Positions 1 to 12,359 of a DNA stretch of 64,000 nt are shown piece by piece. The DNA is from Hyperoodon ampullatus (taxonomy: Eukaryota > Chordata > Mammalia > Artiodactyla > Ziphiidae). The position numbers and the translations under genes were made by a program. Location of the stretch: contig OX457060.1 in assembly GCA_949752795.1 (NCBI GenBank), positions 104,730,949 to 104,794,948 of the forward strand, in the 5' to 3' direction. The notes beneath the pieces are model-generated. The model was given only the letters and a program-made list of their open reading frames with translations. It searched no databases and was not told the origin of the DNA. The stretch's first letter is position 1, and every line of letters starts with the position of its first letter.

Positions 1-3000
1 GATTCCACAAAACAGTTTAAATGTAATTAACACAGTATAAACATTTGTGCAAGATGTTTTACCTTTTCAAATATATATACAAAAAGAAAACTCATTACTT
101 AATAGCAATTCTTGTGCTTTCTAACTCTATCATTCTTCAGTGGTGTCATTTTTGTACCTTTACATATTGTGAGTAAACTCAGTTTGGCATTTCCATACCA
201 AAAGTTCTACAATTAGGTTTTTGATAAATGTAAGCTCTTGTTTGGAAATAGAATGCATTTAACCACGAGTACCATCAACATAACTCTTCTGTATCAAAGC
301 AGCCTGCCATCTGATCATTTATGTGCAAAATCAGGTATTTTGTCTAATCATTGTGTACAAAGTAGTGGGGGACTGGACATATAGAAGGATTTATAGAAGA
401 AGTCAAATTAATCAAAAATAGTCTGAAATGGAAAGGGCTTGAAAAGAAGCCAGGATAATGGAGTTATACAAACTATCATCATACACTTCTCTAACCCCCC
501 AATACAAACGTCCAATCAAAGGATGGAGAGAGTCCTTAAAGAAGGAACTTCCTTAATAGCTATTAATAATGTACAAAATTATACCTTAACATCTCGTTCC
601 AGGAAGAGAACAGTGAGTTTTCATTTCGCTACAGAAAGCATGATTTCTATTCATCAACAGTATGACTTTCTAAAATATCTCCTCAAGTTATTATGGTGTT
701 TTATAACCAGGCCTGATTGTAAAATATGATGTTACAAAAATCAATAATAAAATATTCGTATGATCCAAGATTTTCCCAAATTGAATCTGACTGGGTCATA
801 GCAGTATGCTGATGTCTGGAATGCAAGTAATATACTATATTATTGATGCCTGTCAAATAACGGAAATTGTTACAAATTAATTCATCCCTAACCTAATTAA
901 CCCCGTGAGCAATACTATATGCACTCCAGATGAGTACTGTTTTGCTCTGACCATAAAGCTACAGAGGACAATATTTCAACCTATAAAATCACCTTTTAAG
1001 CCACTTAGAAACCTCAAAGAATATTGTTTATGTAGAAGTGATGCAAAAGAATGCATTACCTCATCTGTTTGAATTATTTTTGGTCCGATGCAAAATATTC
1101 TTTCTCTAACTTTTTTTTTAATTGTAAAAATAATCTTAGGGAAAAGTGTAGTCTGTCTTTTACATGTTAAGCAGATAGAACCATTCATGTTAAGAGTTTG
1201 CATTATTAAAAATAAAAGTTGTGTACATTTTAGAGGAGAAATGGGGAAGCCTTAACATTTTCTTGATGTTATAATGCAAAAATGATTGTTTTCTATCCAG
1301 GATATCTCATAAATCTGACTTTGCAGATATATATATATTTTTATTTTTATTTTATATATATATATTTTAAAAGAGAATATTGCCTTCTGCTTTCAAAATC
1401 TAGAACAGTGAGAAAAAAAACAGTGCTTTGTGGTTAATCTCCATTTTAGGAGATCTATATATATATCTATATATCTATAAACTACATCTACATATAGCGA
1501 GAGGCACCTGGTATTGTGCCAGATGTTGTCAAAATGCATTACTGAAATATCATATCTGATAACAACTAAAGTGAAATGATACCCTATTGACTGGAATGTC
1601 ACTGATGCTGTGGCCTGTTGTTCTTGACACTACAGAAGAAGATCAAAGCATCTTTCATGGTGATAAAGCTGGCAGTAGAAACAGGAAATAATGCCAGAGA
1701 GACTGATTAAGTGTTAACATTCCCACCTGCTGCCATAAAAATAGCACATAACATCTGTAATTCAGGATGATTTTCTCCTCCTGTGTTTACTTTCGTGCCA
1801 GCTATAGTATTTGAAACAGTTAATAGTGATGAATGCTTTCCTCTTTATATCTCCCCAGGCAAGAATTAGGTTATAAGAGGACTTCTCTTTCAGTGTGATG
1901 CCTTTCAAGGACTACCTCTTACATGTATATTAAGTATCAAGAAAGGCACTTCAAGTGGGCACAAAAATATGACTCATTCCTCCTCCGTGCCTCATATTTA
2001 AGTTGACAGACACCCCACTCAAGCTGTCCCTTGACTGACAACACCTTGGTGGGTACATTTTTCTTATGATAATTATGTTTTAGAGATAATTCAGGGAACC
2101 TGCATCCCAGGTTTGTATTCTCAAGGAATAATGTCAACTAGAATATGAAGTTCTGAAATGAGAATAAATCTTTATCTGAAACGACGCTTCATCTATCACA
2201 GCTAGACTTGCTGGCACCTTCCATCTTAGCACCACTGACTTCTCTCCATGAAACTGTTTGTGAGGCGGATCCCGTACAACGTCTGAAGAAAAGGAACTCT
2301 GCCTGAACTGCTAAAGTTAGATGGTTAAGATGACAACACTGCGTTGTTTTTTTTTTTTTTAAAGAAAATTCTCCTCACAGGTTTCAAGCAACCTAAAGCA
2401 AAAGATATAGTGATATTCATTCAACCTTAGGAAAGATTCTCCTAAAGCAATATTAAATGTCATTGCTAAAACAGATCAATGGTAATGCATTTATGCGAGT
2501 CTCTATCATCCAAAGGACAGAAAAGCTTTTATTAATTCCTGAAGGTGCACTGAAGTGTTTACGTCCACTGGGTTCTGAACTGTAGCTCTTATTCCAAATG
2601 TCTCTTTATGTAATATGGTGGACACAATCAAAGCAAGCTCCTCAATGCTGCCCTTGTCAGGTCCACCTTTGTTGGTATACTCTCTCGTTATAAGACGTTA
2701 CATTTTCAAAAACATAAAGTAAAATAAGAACAATTTTTTACACATACACATATAAAATTTTTTTTCCCAAATATATACATCAGGGAGTAATTTGCTGGGT
2801 ATACCCAAATGATGTAATGATGAAACAGGTATTCCTATTACTAATTTGTAGAGTTTAGTCAGGATTTATGGTCCATTTGAAGGCACTGTGTTTATATTTT
2901 GTAAGCTTCCATCTAGGTACCAGATTGCTGAATGCATCTTATGTTACTGATGAGGTCATCATTGGGTAGCATGCTGAGAACAGCAGGACTATCACCAGGC

Positions 3001-4030
3001 TCTGGAAATGAGGCACAGTCATGAAAATGTGTGTCTTCATTTGTATCCTTTCATAATTTATTTCCAGGAGCTTTCACTCTTCAATCAGTATGCTTTGGAT
3101 CTTTGATAAACACATCATAAATTGTTTTGCATTACATCAGCATTGATTCTCACTATATTAAAGATCTCCCATTGTTTGAAGAAAATATCTTATTCACCCC
3201 TAAGTGATACTCATGGCCCATAGTTAACATAGAAAATTAGTCACATACTTTGAGTGTCACTATAAAACAAAACAAAACCAAAAAATATTGATAAGAAACT
3301 ACTTCAAAAATCAGGAATGTAGCCTTTTACATAGGTTCAAAAAATTGATTTAACCATGTGTTGCTACTTTTAGGGTGAAGGAGGTGACTAAATTTGACAA
3401 AAATTGAAATCTGACTATATAATGTGTGGCAGAGAAAACAGCCTCTCAGAACATAGTTAACTCACATATAATATTCTGTAACAGTAGATCTCTCAAATAT
3501 AACCACATGGGGAAAGGCATGTTGAAATGCTTAGTAAAATGAGAAGCAATATGAAATGTTAATTCTTAAGAGTATATTTGTCTCGTGTGTGTGTGTGTGC
3601 ACATACAGTATCAAACAACTAGTATAATTAGCTCAATTCTAAGTTGATACCACAATAACATCAAATTTGGAATTCCTACAAGAATAGTTTACCTTACAGA
3701 AATTATATGCCTCCCATGATAAGAAGAGAATATGTCATTTTGTTTTACTGATGACAGCTTTGAACAATATGTGGTATTTAGAAACTGAAATGACAAATAT
3801 AACAGAGTGAAAGTCTCATAATTTTTTGCTTTTTTCCCATTCTGTTACTATTCACTAATGTATCTTTTCTTAAATTATTTAAAAGTTACATGAGTGGTTA
3901 AAGTAAATATAAGACTCTATATTTGATTTTAAGACATATATGATATAATATATATAACAACAATGGCATAGGGGACAGGGAAAACTATACTTATAAAACT
4001 TTAAAAAAATATTTACCAGAATTAATTCAG
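1..4030. other. AT-rich unique DNA without recognised genes
   Basis: I see no gene and no repeat that I can name confidently in this stretch. It contains TA-rich low-complexity patches near 1327-1372 and 1455-1482 and a short TG run near 3583-3599. Open frames here, the longest 96 codons at 439-729, have no recognisable domain and no codon signature, and such lengths are expected by chance in AT-rich DNA. It could be intronic or intergenic; nothing in the sequence decides between them. Confidence 0.6.
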
Positions 4031-4740
4031 GACCATTCTGAAGTAGGTTTTGGTAAGTGAGAGATGTACCCTGAAATCACTACAGGAACCAAAAAGTAAC
4101 ACAAAGAAGTATTGTTTAAAAGTCAATAGAGGAATCAAAATGATATATTAGCTATTGTGTTAAACTAACCGTATAACAAAACCAGAAAAGATTAAAGGAG
4201 AAACAGAAGGAAAATAAAGTATTCAGACAAATAGATAACAAATATCAAATGGCATACCTAAATCCAAACATATTAACTCTTACATTAGTTGTGAAGGAAC
4301 TAAAACACTCCAAACCTATAGCAGTCTGTCAGATTAGGTCAAAAAGCAAGATTCAGTTAAAGGCTATCTATAAGAAATACACTTTAAATTCAAAACTAAA
4401 ATTAGGTTGGAAGTGAAAAGATGGACGAAGTTATACCACATAAATAGTAGCATAAGAGAATTGGAGTAGCTGTATTAATGTCAGACAAAACAGACTTTAA
4501 GGAAATGAATGCCATTAGAGGTAAAGAGGGACATAGTAAAAACATAAACACAGTGGGAAGAAATACACCTATAAATGCATCTCAACCTAAAACTATAGCA
4601 GAAAAACATGAGGAAAAAATTGACAAAATTTGGTAAAGAAAGGTAAGATTAGAAAGGAATACTTAAAACTGTCTTTATTCACATATTGTATGATTGTCTA
4701 TGTAGAAAATCTTAAGGAAGGTATGAAAAAAAAACCCCAA
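4030..4740 (+). mobile_element. Ancient L1 ORF2 fragment (endonuclease region)
   Basis: The stretch reads like a heavily decayed L1 ORF2 endonuclease region. It passes through recognisable blocks in the expected order: a copy of the 'lengthy extension, CTTTAAA' segment near 4370-4390, then 'GGAGTAGCTGTATTAATGTC' near 4463, 'CAGACTTTAAG' near 4489, and 'GACATAGT' near 4530. Many stops and indels break every frame. Neither 5' nor 3' end nor target duplication is visible, so the limits are approximate. The divergence points to an old L1M-type copy. Confidence 0.6.
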
Positions 4741-5934
4741 TGATTGCATAACTGTGAATGAACTCTCACATCCTAGGTTATCTCTTGCAAACACCCTCCC
4801 CAAATTCACAGAAAATTTCTTAGAGTTTGTGACATTTATGAATAAAATATATGATAGGTGTTATTATAAACTTTATGTTTTTTAACTCCTTCAGCAAAGA
4901 GTAACATTACATGTTCATTTTATATTACCAGAGGTCACAAATATATGTGCCCAAAAGGCTTGAAAGAAGTAACACCAGAAAACATTTGTGGGGGAATGTG
5001 TGACCAGGGAAAACTGAGGTGCCACATAGGTTCCGTGCCACCACTTCTATGACTTGAATTACTATTTAATTTACTTTAGGATTTTCTTTTCACTTTTGGT
5101 GTCCCTCTTTTCCAACAAAATCGTAACTAAGTTGCACCATCCCCAAAGCAATCTTCAGTATTCTTGGGGGTTTCACATCAGACAACAAATCCCAGAATAT
5201 TTTTCAGACATGGATGGAAACTTTCCACATCATGTTGCCAGCTATGAAGTGTTGAAAATACAAGTGCCTCTACCAAGGAAGGGTGCTCTGAGGTCAAAGA
5301 GCCCCTTGGAAGTATTAATGACATAGACCCTTAATAGCTATCCCAGAGCTGGCATTTGCTGAAGAAAGACAAACCATATTCACTAAACCAGAGTAATTAA
5401 CATGAATTTTAAAAGACAGTTGATGGCTTGGACCATTACTTGCCTAAATCCATGGCGTCCTTTGGCAAGCACTGAAGAGAACGGTTTGAGCACATCTAAA
5501 AATTCTGAAAATGTCTTGACTCAATTATGATTATAATTTGTTTCTTTCCAGACTCAGTCAGTGATATACATGGAAACAAAATGCTGAATTTTCAAATCCT
5601 TCTCTAGTACTCAAATCACAATATCACCTTTTGTCCCATCTTGGACACCAATGTTTGTATGGTTTCACTTAGATTGTTGGTTGAAACAGTAAATGTCAAA
5701 AACCAGAACAAAGAAATGGTAACATTCACCAAAAAAGTCTATTTCTCCAAAATGTCAGCACTCCTTTCTCAAGGTTAGTAGCTAGGAGAACAAAGGCAAA
5801 TGTGTTGAAGTTAAATTCTTTCATTTTATGCTTTTTATTTTTGTAATCCAGAATCTAAAACATATTTTCTCTTTTGTAACATAGGGAGGATTATTATGTA
5901 TTTTTTTAATGTGAAAAAAAAAGAAACTGTTAAA
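4741..5934. other. Unassigned DNA with one 90-codon open frame
   Basis: No repeat is confidently recognised. An open frame of 90 codons lies at 5054-5326 on the + strand. It starts with a hydrophobic stretch and then becomes low-complexity, and it shows no domain I know. I treat it as a chance frame. It could also be the trace of a very old processed copy, but I cannot name a parent. Confidence 0.4.
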
Positions 5935-6165
5935 CAATAGCAGCGACCTCTTGTAGAATGCTTACTATTTGCCAGGTATCTCCCTGATGTTTTATTTAAT
6001 ATTCACTACAATCCTTTATATCATTATTATTATGAGCTCTATTACACTGATGAGAAAACTAAGTGCCAGAGAAGGGAAGTAACTAGATAGGAAATGGTAG
6101 AGTCCGGATAAGAACCCAGGCATTTTGGATCCAGAGACTGTGATGCAAATCACTCTGTGTAAAAA
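5935..6165 (-). repeat. MIR SINE, antisense
   Basis: The segment follows the reverse complement of the mammal-wide MIR consensus in order. A 'TGCTTACTATTTGCCAGG' block comes near 5960, then 'ATTATTATTATGAGCTCTATTACACTGATGAGAAAACTAAG' equivalents near 6023-6065, a diverged 'AAGTAACTAGATAGGAAATGG' block near 6078, and 'AACCCAGGCATTTTGGATCC' near 6112. This is nearly the whole ~230 bp element, on the minus strand. It is an inactive fossil older than the placental radiation. Confidence 0.8.
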
Positions 6166-7510
6166 ACTAAAAACAAACAAAAAAAATTACAGGCTGACTA
6201 AGGCATCTCCAGAAACTAAAATTTGCTTTTCACTATTGTTGATACTTTATATATTGGTCATAAAACACTAGCATCCCAACAAATTATATTCAAACAGCTG
6301 ACAAGACATAACAGTGATGCATTATTGGGAGATTTACTTTATGTATTGACTTCCAGGGACTCATTACTAATTAATAGGTATTTACATTGCAGAATGTGTT
6401 CTTGTCTTTTAAAGAGCTGAATAAATGAGGTATTTGGAGAGTGCAGTAAGATCCAGAGTATGAAAAAAATGTGAAAAAGTAATCTATATCAAGAAAGAGA
6501 GGAGCTAAATAATTTAAACTTTGTCTCCTTAATTAAAGTGATTTTTCAGTTAACCTATTTATCATTAAGAACCTTAGAAACACTCTATGACTACTAACAC
6601 TTTTTAGGAAAGCATTTCATGACTTTTCCAGAGCAGTCTGTCATTATTTAGAGCATTTATAAGGACAACTGTGATAAAGTCTTCCATTTCTATTTTTTAA
6701 AATTTATTAGATTGTATTTTTTTCGTATCTCTTAAAATTAGTACTCACATGATCTATTACGCTTTTTACTTACTTGTCTTTTACTTTTATATGTCTACTT
6801 TATATATAAAGAACCCTGATTTGAACTGCTCAGAGGGGTGTACAGGTATCAGCTCATTAAAAACTATACTGAGAGACGGTCAGTGAACATTTTAAAAATT
6901 GTGCCACTTTCTCCTTAGAACAGAGTTTAAAGGCATATGAAGATCACCCTGTGGGTTTTCCACCAGAGATTTGACTAACTATAAGAATCTTGATTCTGAA
7001 GTAATAAATCCAGTTTTCTTCTGAGCTTTAATTCACAAGATTTGTAACTTTGACAAAAACCACAGGATATGAGAGTGACATTATGAAACAGAGTATTTTT
7101 TTTTTGTGGAGGCATTTTATCATGTAGAAAGAAAAAAGGAAGGACAGACTCAAATATCCCTCAAGGTCTTTAAACCTGTATTCAGTTCTCTATTAAAAAC
7201 ATTTTTCTTGAACATTTAGGAATTTGACTTAAATTACTATTGACCCAGGGAACACATTTGGCAGTGAAACTAAAAATATTCCTATTTGAAGACTATCAAA
7301 TAAATAAGCTAAGATAATAATAAAAACAACAGTAAAGACTAAGCTCCTTATGTTTAGTGCTCTGGTGTGTGAATATATGGAATAGGCTAATAAAGGTTCA
7401 GATAGATATGGGGCTCTGTGTGTGTCTGTGTGTATGTGTGCATGTGCACACATGTGTATCCGGAAGTTGAAATGCCTGGCAATAATCAGAAAATATCATG
7501 ACTTTGAGAG
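6166..7510. other. Unassigned AT-rich DNA
   Basis: Nothing gene-like or confidently repetitive is visible. It has a short TG-rich microsatellite near 7417-7460. Open frames of 65-74 codons look like chance frames. Confidence 0.5.
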
Positions 7511-8885
7511 TCTGAAACTAAAAATTATTTTTTCCCTCCCCCATACTCTCTCCTGCACTCTTGATTCTCTTCATTTCTCCTATTTTTGACCCTATTAATT
7601 ATGATGTCTCATATCATTAGTCTCTCCTCCAATGGTTTATAGATAAGCTCAAGACACTACTTTCCTAACCAAAGCAAATAAAACAATAAGCTCTCCTATT
7701 CACCTTCTCCATGCCAAAATGCAAATGCAGTTTTAATTTTTTATACCCAAAACAATTGTGGAAAGCATTCTATCCTCTTTTTCTACTTTCTTATATCCAT
7801 TCATTCTCCAACTCCTACCAGTTCAGTGAAACCACTGGCATATATGTCAAGAATAACTTCCAGTGGTTAAATATAAAGGTGCTTTTTCTTTACTTCCTAG
7901 CAGATTGCTTGATCTATTAAGCAACGTTTGATACTTTCACTACCCTCTCCATCTCCAAAGCTTTCAAAATGCTGGCTACTGAGACACCACTCTCTCTTTT
8001 TACTATCCAACTTCTTGAATATTTCTAAGGATGATCTTCCTCTGTTTGCCTTGTAAATAATGCGGTTAAGAAGGAGTGACCATTCATATTGAAAAGGTAG
8101 TCTGAAAAAAGATCAAATGTCTTCCTGAATCCATTGCCTTTGCTCTTTAATCTATTTTACATCTGCATTCAATATTAATCTTCTAAGTTAATTAATTTAA
8201 TACTACATACAAAGGATTACTGTTTCATTCAAGTTGCACTTCGCAGCTCCTTTTACACAAACCTCTTCACCACTCCACAAATCTCAACACCTCACTCTTA
8301 TCATTTATAACCAACTATAACATAGGCGATGGTTCATAATATTTTCTGAGATGAATGTCATTTCTCTGCTCAAAATATGTAGTGCCAATTATTAGAAAAA
8401 TTCAAGTATCTCCCCTTAGCTATACTCCATAAATAATTTCTCCCTTTTGACTTATTCCAACTTAGCTTCCACTACTCCGTTCAGGATTCTTAGTATAACC
8501 TTCACTTCAACATACTCGGTTGCTCCCTATGGCCCAATTCTTTTTTTTCCATTGCATGCCTCCTCCCCTACTCTAAGTTATAGCCAGCTTCATCTCTTAA
8601 GCTCCTGCTTATTTCTCATCTTTGACGATCACAGTTGATGCTGATCCTCTTCTCAAACCTCTCTTTCTCTTTTTTTACATATTTACAAATTGATTGTACC
8701 ATGCAGTTTAGTTTTACTTGTGTATGATTTTGTTACTTGATGCTTTTTAAGGATAGGTTTTACCTTTAATCTTGTGCAATTATATCTGATAAAAGGAACT
8801 TCTGCTATATGATCCTTCTTCCTTTTAATTCGCACAATGTAACACAGGGCCAAACACACAGTATGCACTCAACAAATACTTAATG
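7510..8885 (+). repeat. L2 LINE-like sequence, decayed, sense
   Basis: Pyrimidine-rich sequence matches the style and order of an L2 LINE. Around 7900-8000 it resembles the L2 reverse-transcriptase block encoding an AAFDTVDH-like motif, followed by the conserved 'GGCT..TGAGACACCACTCTC' stretch. At 8838-8880 it ends in the typical L2/MIR-like 3' motif 'ACAGTATGCACTCAACAAATACTTAATG'-type sequence. The middle is poorly matched, so this may be two or more separate L2 pieces. Frames are all broken. Confidence 0.5.
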
Positions 8886-10485
8886 GTGGCTTCATTGAGG
8901 TAAAAAAACATTAAAAATTACCAAGGCCACTAGATCATTCAAACAATCAATATTATTTTAATTATTACACTCTATGGAGTCAATTTTAAATTCTAAAACT
9001 GCTAAAGGTGTTGTATATCACATCTTGCTGTTAAATTCCATTTATCTTATGTGATTCAACTTACCATATTAAGGAAATTTGGGAAGTAAATGAAAGAAAG
9101 TTAAAACAAGCAAACAATCAAAACAAGAGGATCCTTAATCTGACACACGTAAAGTACAGTTATTATTTTAGTAACTGTATTTGTGTCCTACTTAAAACAA
9201 TATTTTTATATGATTAACCTTCTGAGTTGTTCCATGTTCTTAATTAGTCTATTAATACTACCAACTGAATAATTAAAATCTTTACCTTTTGTATACCTTC
9301 CTACTTCTATTTTCCTAGTAATTTATGCCGTGACTTTTGCTTTCTTTCTACTCACTAGATTTAGCAATTCACAGTTCTTTGAGTCAGGGACTCTGTGCTT
9401 GAAAATTGCAAGGCTATCCCAAAACTGCTCAGGGATGTTGGCTACTAAGAATTTTCTCTGTTTCCTTCTTAAACTTGTTCAAGAGACCTAAGGATTTTTT
9501 GATTTCCATGCTTATGTTAGCTTATTATTTGTTGTTATCATTATTATTTCTATTATTTTGGTTTATCGAGGTTTAAACAATCTCAGGTACAATATAAACA
9601 TAGAGAAAGAGACTAAAAACTTATGCTATAGACAATAAATTAGGGGAACTGGAATTCATCAAACTTCCTGAAACCTAGGAAAAAGTAGTTCCTTACACCA
9701 GTATACATATATTATTGTAAAATTTAATGCCAAATTATTGTTCCCTGCAATTGGAAATTACACGTATAGATCTAATGTTTTGAAATGTGAGAAGAACAGA
9801 CAACTAATTTATTTTGAGAAGTTTTCAATTCTAAGACTTATTTCTGCCTTCCGAACCGAAGAAGCCCTGAACAGTGCCTCCTCTAGAAAGGATTACATCA
9901 AATTCAAAAGGACCAACTTCACAGTTGGCAAGTATCACTTGACAAGTAGTGGAAGACACAGCTTTTTACTCTCAGCTTTCAGCCTAGCCAAACCACAGCA
10001 AGGTCAGGACCAAACAGACCCAAACCCACAGGGCTTTTCTGACTATTACTCACAATTTGCTATGAATGGATGGCTAGACTGAGCTTAGCAGAACTGACCA
10101 GGAAAAGCCAGGGAGTCTTACAATCTATCAGACCTGAGTTTTATATCATTAATTTTACTGCCATTATACAGCCCATATCTTTGTTTCCCAAAGGTCTGAT
10201 CCAAAATTCAACTATAATTTGTCATTCAGGACTTTCTGGGATATTTTGTTAAGATGGTTGAAATAGGAAAATTAAGTGTTCTGGAAGCCACTGCTAACAT
10301 GAATTCTGTTCTAACCACAGATATTCATGGGGTCACCTAACACCCTCTACTTTTGCTCTCATGATGATTCCAATAGAGTTAATTGTCTTAAGGTGGACTA
10401 AATTCCCTGCCCACAGTTTAATGGGTAGGATAAAATCAAAATAATATAGTAATTAAGAAAATGGGCTTTTTAGCCCATTTACTTA
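8886..10485. other. Unassigned DNA with a 114-codon open frame
   Basis: No repeat is confidently recognised. The longest open frame is 114 codons at 9738-10082 (+). It is overlapped at its end by another frame starting at 10070. Composition is ordinary, and there is no signal peptide, membrane segment or motif that I recognise. I leave it as non-coding by default. Confidence 0.4.
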
Positions 10486-10489
10486 GAAT

Positions 10490-10588
10490 TTTGGCTTCAC
10501 CATTTGTAAGCTCTGTAAACAGATTATTTAACTTCTCTCTGCCTCAGGTTTCCATCTGTATAGTGTGAATCAAAACACTAACTCACTC
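10490..10588 (+). repeat. MIR SINE, left part of a split copy
   Basis: 'TTTGGCTTCACCATTTGTAAGC' to 'TAACTTCTCTCTGCCTCAGGTTTCCATCTGTATAGTG' follows the MIR core on the plus strand. The copy is cut by the CHR SINE at 10589 and resumes at 10819. Confidence 0.75.
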
Positions 10589-10818
10589 GGGCTTCCCTGG
10601 TGGCGCAGTGGTTGGGAGTCCGCCTGCCAATGCAGGGGACGCGGGTTCGTGCCCCGGTCCGGGAGGATCCCGTATGCCACGGAGCAGCTGGGCCCGTGAG
10701 CCATGGCCGCTGAGCCTGCGCGTCCGGAGCCTGTGCTCCGCAACGGGAGAGGCCACAACAGTGAGAGGCCCGCGTACCGCAAAAACAAAAAACAAAAAAC
10801 CAAAAAACTAACTCCCTC
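10571..10818 (+). mobile_element. CHR-type tRNA-derived SINE inside a MIR
   Basis: The element body runs 10589-10800. It begins GGGCTTCCCTGGTGGCGCAG and ends with a GTACCGCA(A)n tail that contains AAAAAC units. An A-box-like TGGCGCAGTGG and a B-box-like GGTTCGTGCC form the split RNA polymerase III promoter of the tRNA-like head. Flanking 18-bp duplications at 10571-10588 and 10801-10818 differ at two positions, which proves retroposition. The target was a MIR, so the SINE is younger than the MIR. Short open frames on both strands of this element are not genes. Confidence 0.93.
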
Positions 10819-10915
10819 ATACTATGATCATTAAGATTAATCATTATTAAATACAGAGTACCTAGAATATTACCTGGAACACAGTAAGCATGCAAAAACC
10901 ACTGGTAATGATGAG
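10819..10915 (+). repeat. MIR SINE, right part of the split copy
   Basis: After the CHR SINE and its duplication, the MIR continues with 'ATTATTAAATACAGAGTACCTAGAATATTACCTGGAACACAGTAAGCATGC'-like sequence. This is the 3' part of MIR on the plus strand. Confidence 0.7.
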
Positions 10916-11057
10916 AATGAGGATGATGATGAACACAGCTATTCTATAGCTACATTTGGCAAGGTGTACCAATTTATTCCATCAGTGTTAACTGTACACA
11001 ACAGTAGTCTCTTATCTTTGCATTCACCTCTCCCATTCTAGGAATATAGTTTTCCAT

Positions 11058-11288
11058 GAAAATTATTATTATTATTATTATTATTGCAGTATGTAGGCCT
11101 CTCACTGTTGTGTCTTCTCCCATTGCGGAGCACAGGCTCCGGACGCACAGGCTCAGCAGCCATGTCTCACTGGCCCAGCCGCTCCGCGGCATGTGGGATC
11201 TTCCTGGACCGGGGCACGAACCCGTGTCCCCTGAATCGGCAGGCGGACTCTCAACCACTGCACCACCAGGGAAGCCCCGAAAATTATT
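11058..11288 (-). mobile_element. CHR-type SINE, antisense, with an ATT microsatellite tail
   Basis: The body, 11068-11278, is the reverse complement of the long cetacean CHR SINE: it ends ...GGGAAGCCCC and starts with the tail. The A-rich tail has become an (ATT)n run at 11064-11085, which is (AAT)n on the element strand. A 10-bp duplication GAAAATTATT flanks it at 11058-11067 and 11279-11288. The element is opposite in orientation to the SINE at 10589 and less than 300 bp from it. Confidence 0.92.
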
Positions 11289-12359
11289 TTTATTTACATA
11301 ATATTTGACCTAATATTTTGTTGCTAATTTGTTAGAAAAATAAGCAAAAATTCAAGTAGGCTGTTACAAAGTGTTATTTTCTGCATTGTAAAATAGGGTG
11401 AAGCAATCTGGTTGGACATACATAGAGAGGAGAAAGGAAGCAAATCCAGGAAAACAGTGACCTGAAAGAGGGAGCAGCCAAGGAGTTGATATGGTCAACA
11501 GGAAAAATGGTGACCAACACTAGGGTCAGAAAAGACACATTGTAGTCTTTCTTCTAACAATCAAGAACCCCAAAGAAATAGTAGGATGACTGAATTTTAG
11601 AGGTAAACAAGACATTAGAGAATAAGTTTCAGAGGTGTGAAGTTACCTATTTATAGCAGACAATAAGAAAGTAGCAGCACTGAGGACTTTATAATCTATG
11701 ATTTCCTAAATTAATCTACTATTCTTTCCTCTGCATGGTGGTGGGTCCAAAAACAAAAACACAACAACTCTGCCTGTACTTATGAACTTTAAACTTCCTT
11801 ACAAATCTTCACAGAATAAAACTAATGTTACAGCATGTTAACTGTGTCTTCTATTAACAGATGGCATGATTTGTCATATAAAATAATACTCTTTTTGGCC
11901 TTTATACATTCCTTTAAACTAGAGCAATTTTCACATGCTATGGTAAACAGTTCATCACACTGAAAAGCATAAATCATAGAAAGGGCTGAAATAGATATTC
12001 TTAATGGGAAGATAATTATAATAGTAAGAAAAAAAGAGAATAAAGTGAGAAAATGATGTGAGTAAATGGAAAATACTGCTAGCGTACATGGGATACTTCT
12101 TTAATGCTAAAAATGATTTCTGATGCAAGAGAGAGTCATGCATTATATGAAAATTGATAATCAATAAATAGTCAGAAATAAAATTGAAAAATAATCCTTA
12201 AAATAAATAATCTATTTATGCCCTTGTGACGAGAGAAGACCAACATCAACCTAATCATGTAATTAGGTTAAGATGCTCATTAACCTAGTGACACTGCTGG
12301 AAACACTTTCAGTTATAACTTCATCACGTATTACTGTTCCATGAAATTTTCAAGGTACT
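11289..12359. other. Unassigned AT-rich DNA
   Basis: I see no gene and no repeat that can be named with confidence. Open frames do not exceed 69 codons. Confidence 0.5.

Noticed and set aside
5054..5326. 90-codon open frame with a hydrophobic start
   Set aside because: The apparent signal-like segment is simple TTT/CTT richness, with nothing conserved that I recognise.
9738..10082. 114-codon open frame on the plus strand
   Set aside because: It has no recognisable domain, no partner exons or Kozak support, and its length is compatible with chance. It stays unassigned, not excluded.
10589..10660. Possible tRNA gene from A-box and B-box motifs
   Set aside because: The boxes belong to the SINE head. 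There is no cloverleaf with paired acceptor stem, and every copy has an insertion duplication and A-rich tail.
10570..11308. Open frames of 67-105 codons on both strands with VGSPPADAGDTGSC- or SRAQPLRGMWDLPGPGHEP-like translations, recurring at 14.7, 19.4, 34.8, 35.8, 38.7, 44.9, 52.3 and 54.4 kb
   Set aside because: They are translations of the CHR SINE in various frames and recur wherever the SINE does. They reflect repeat identity, not a protein family.
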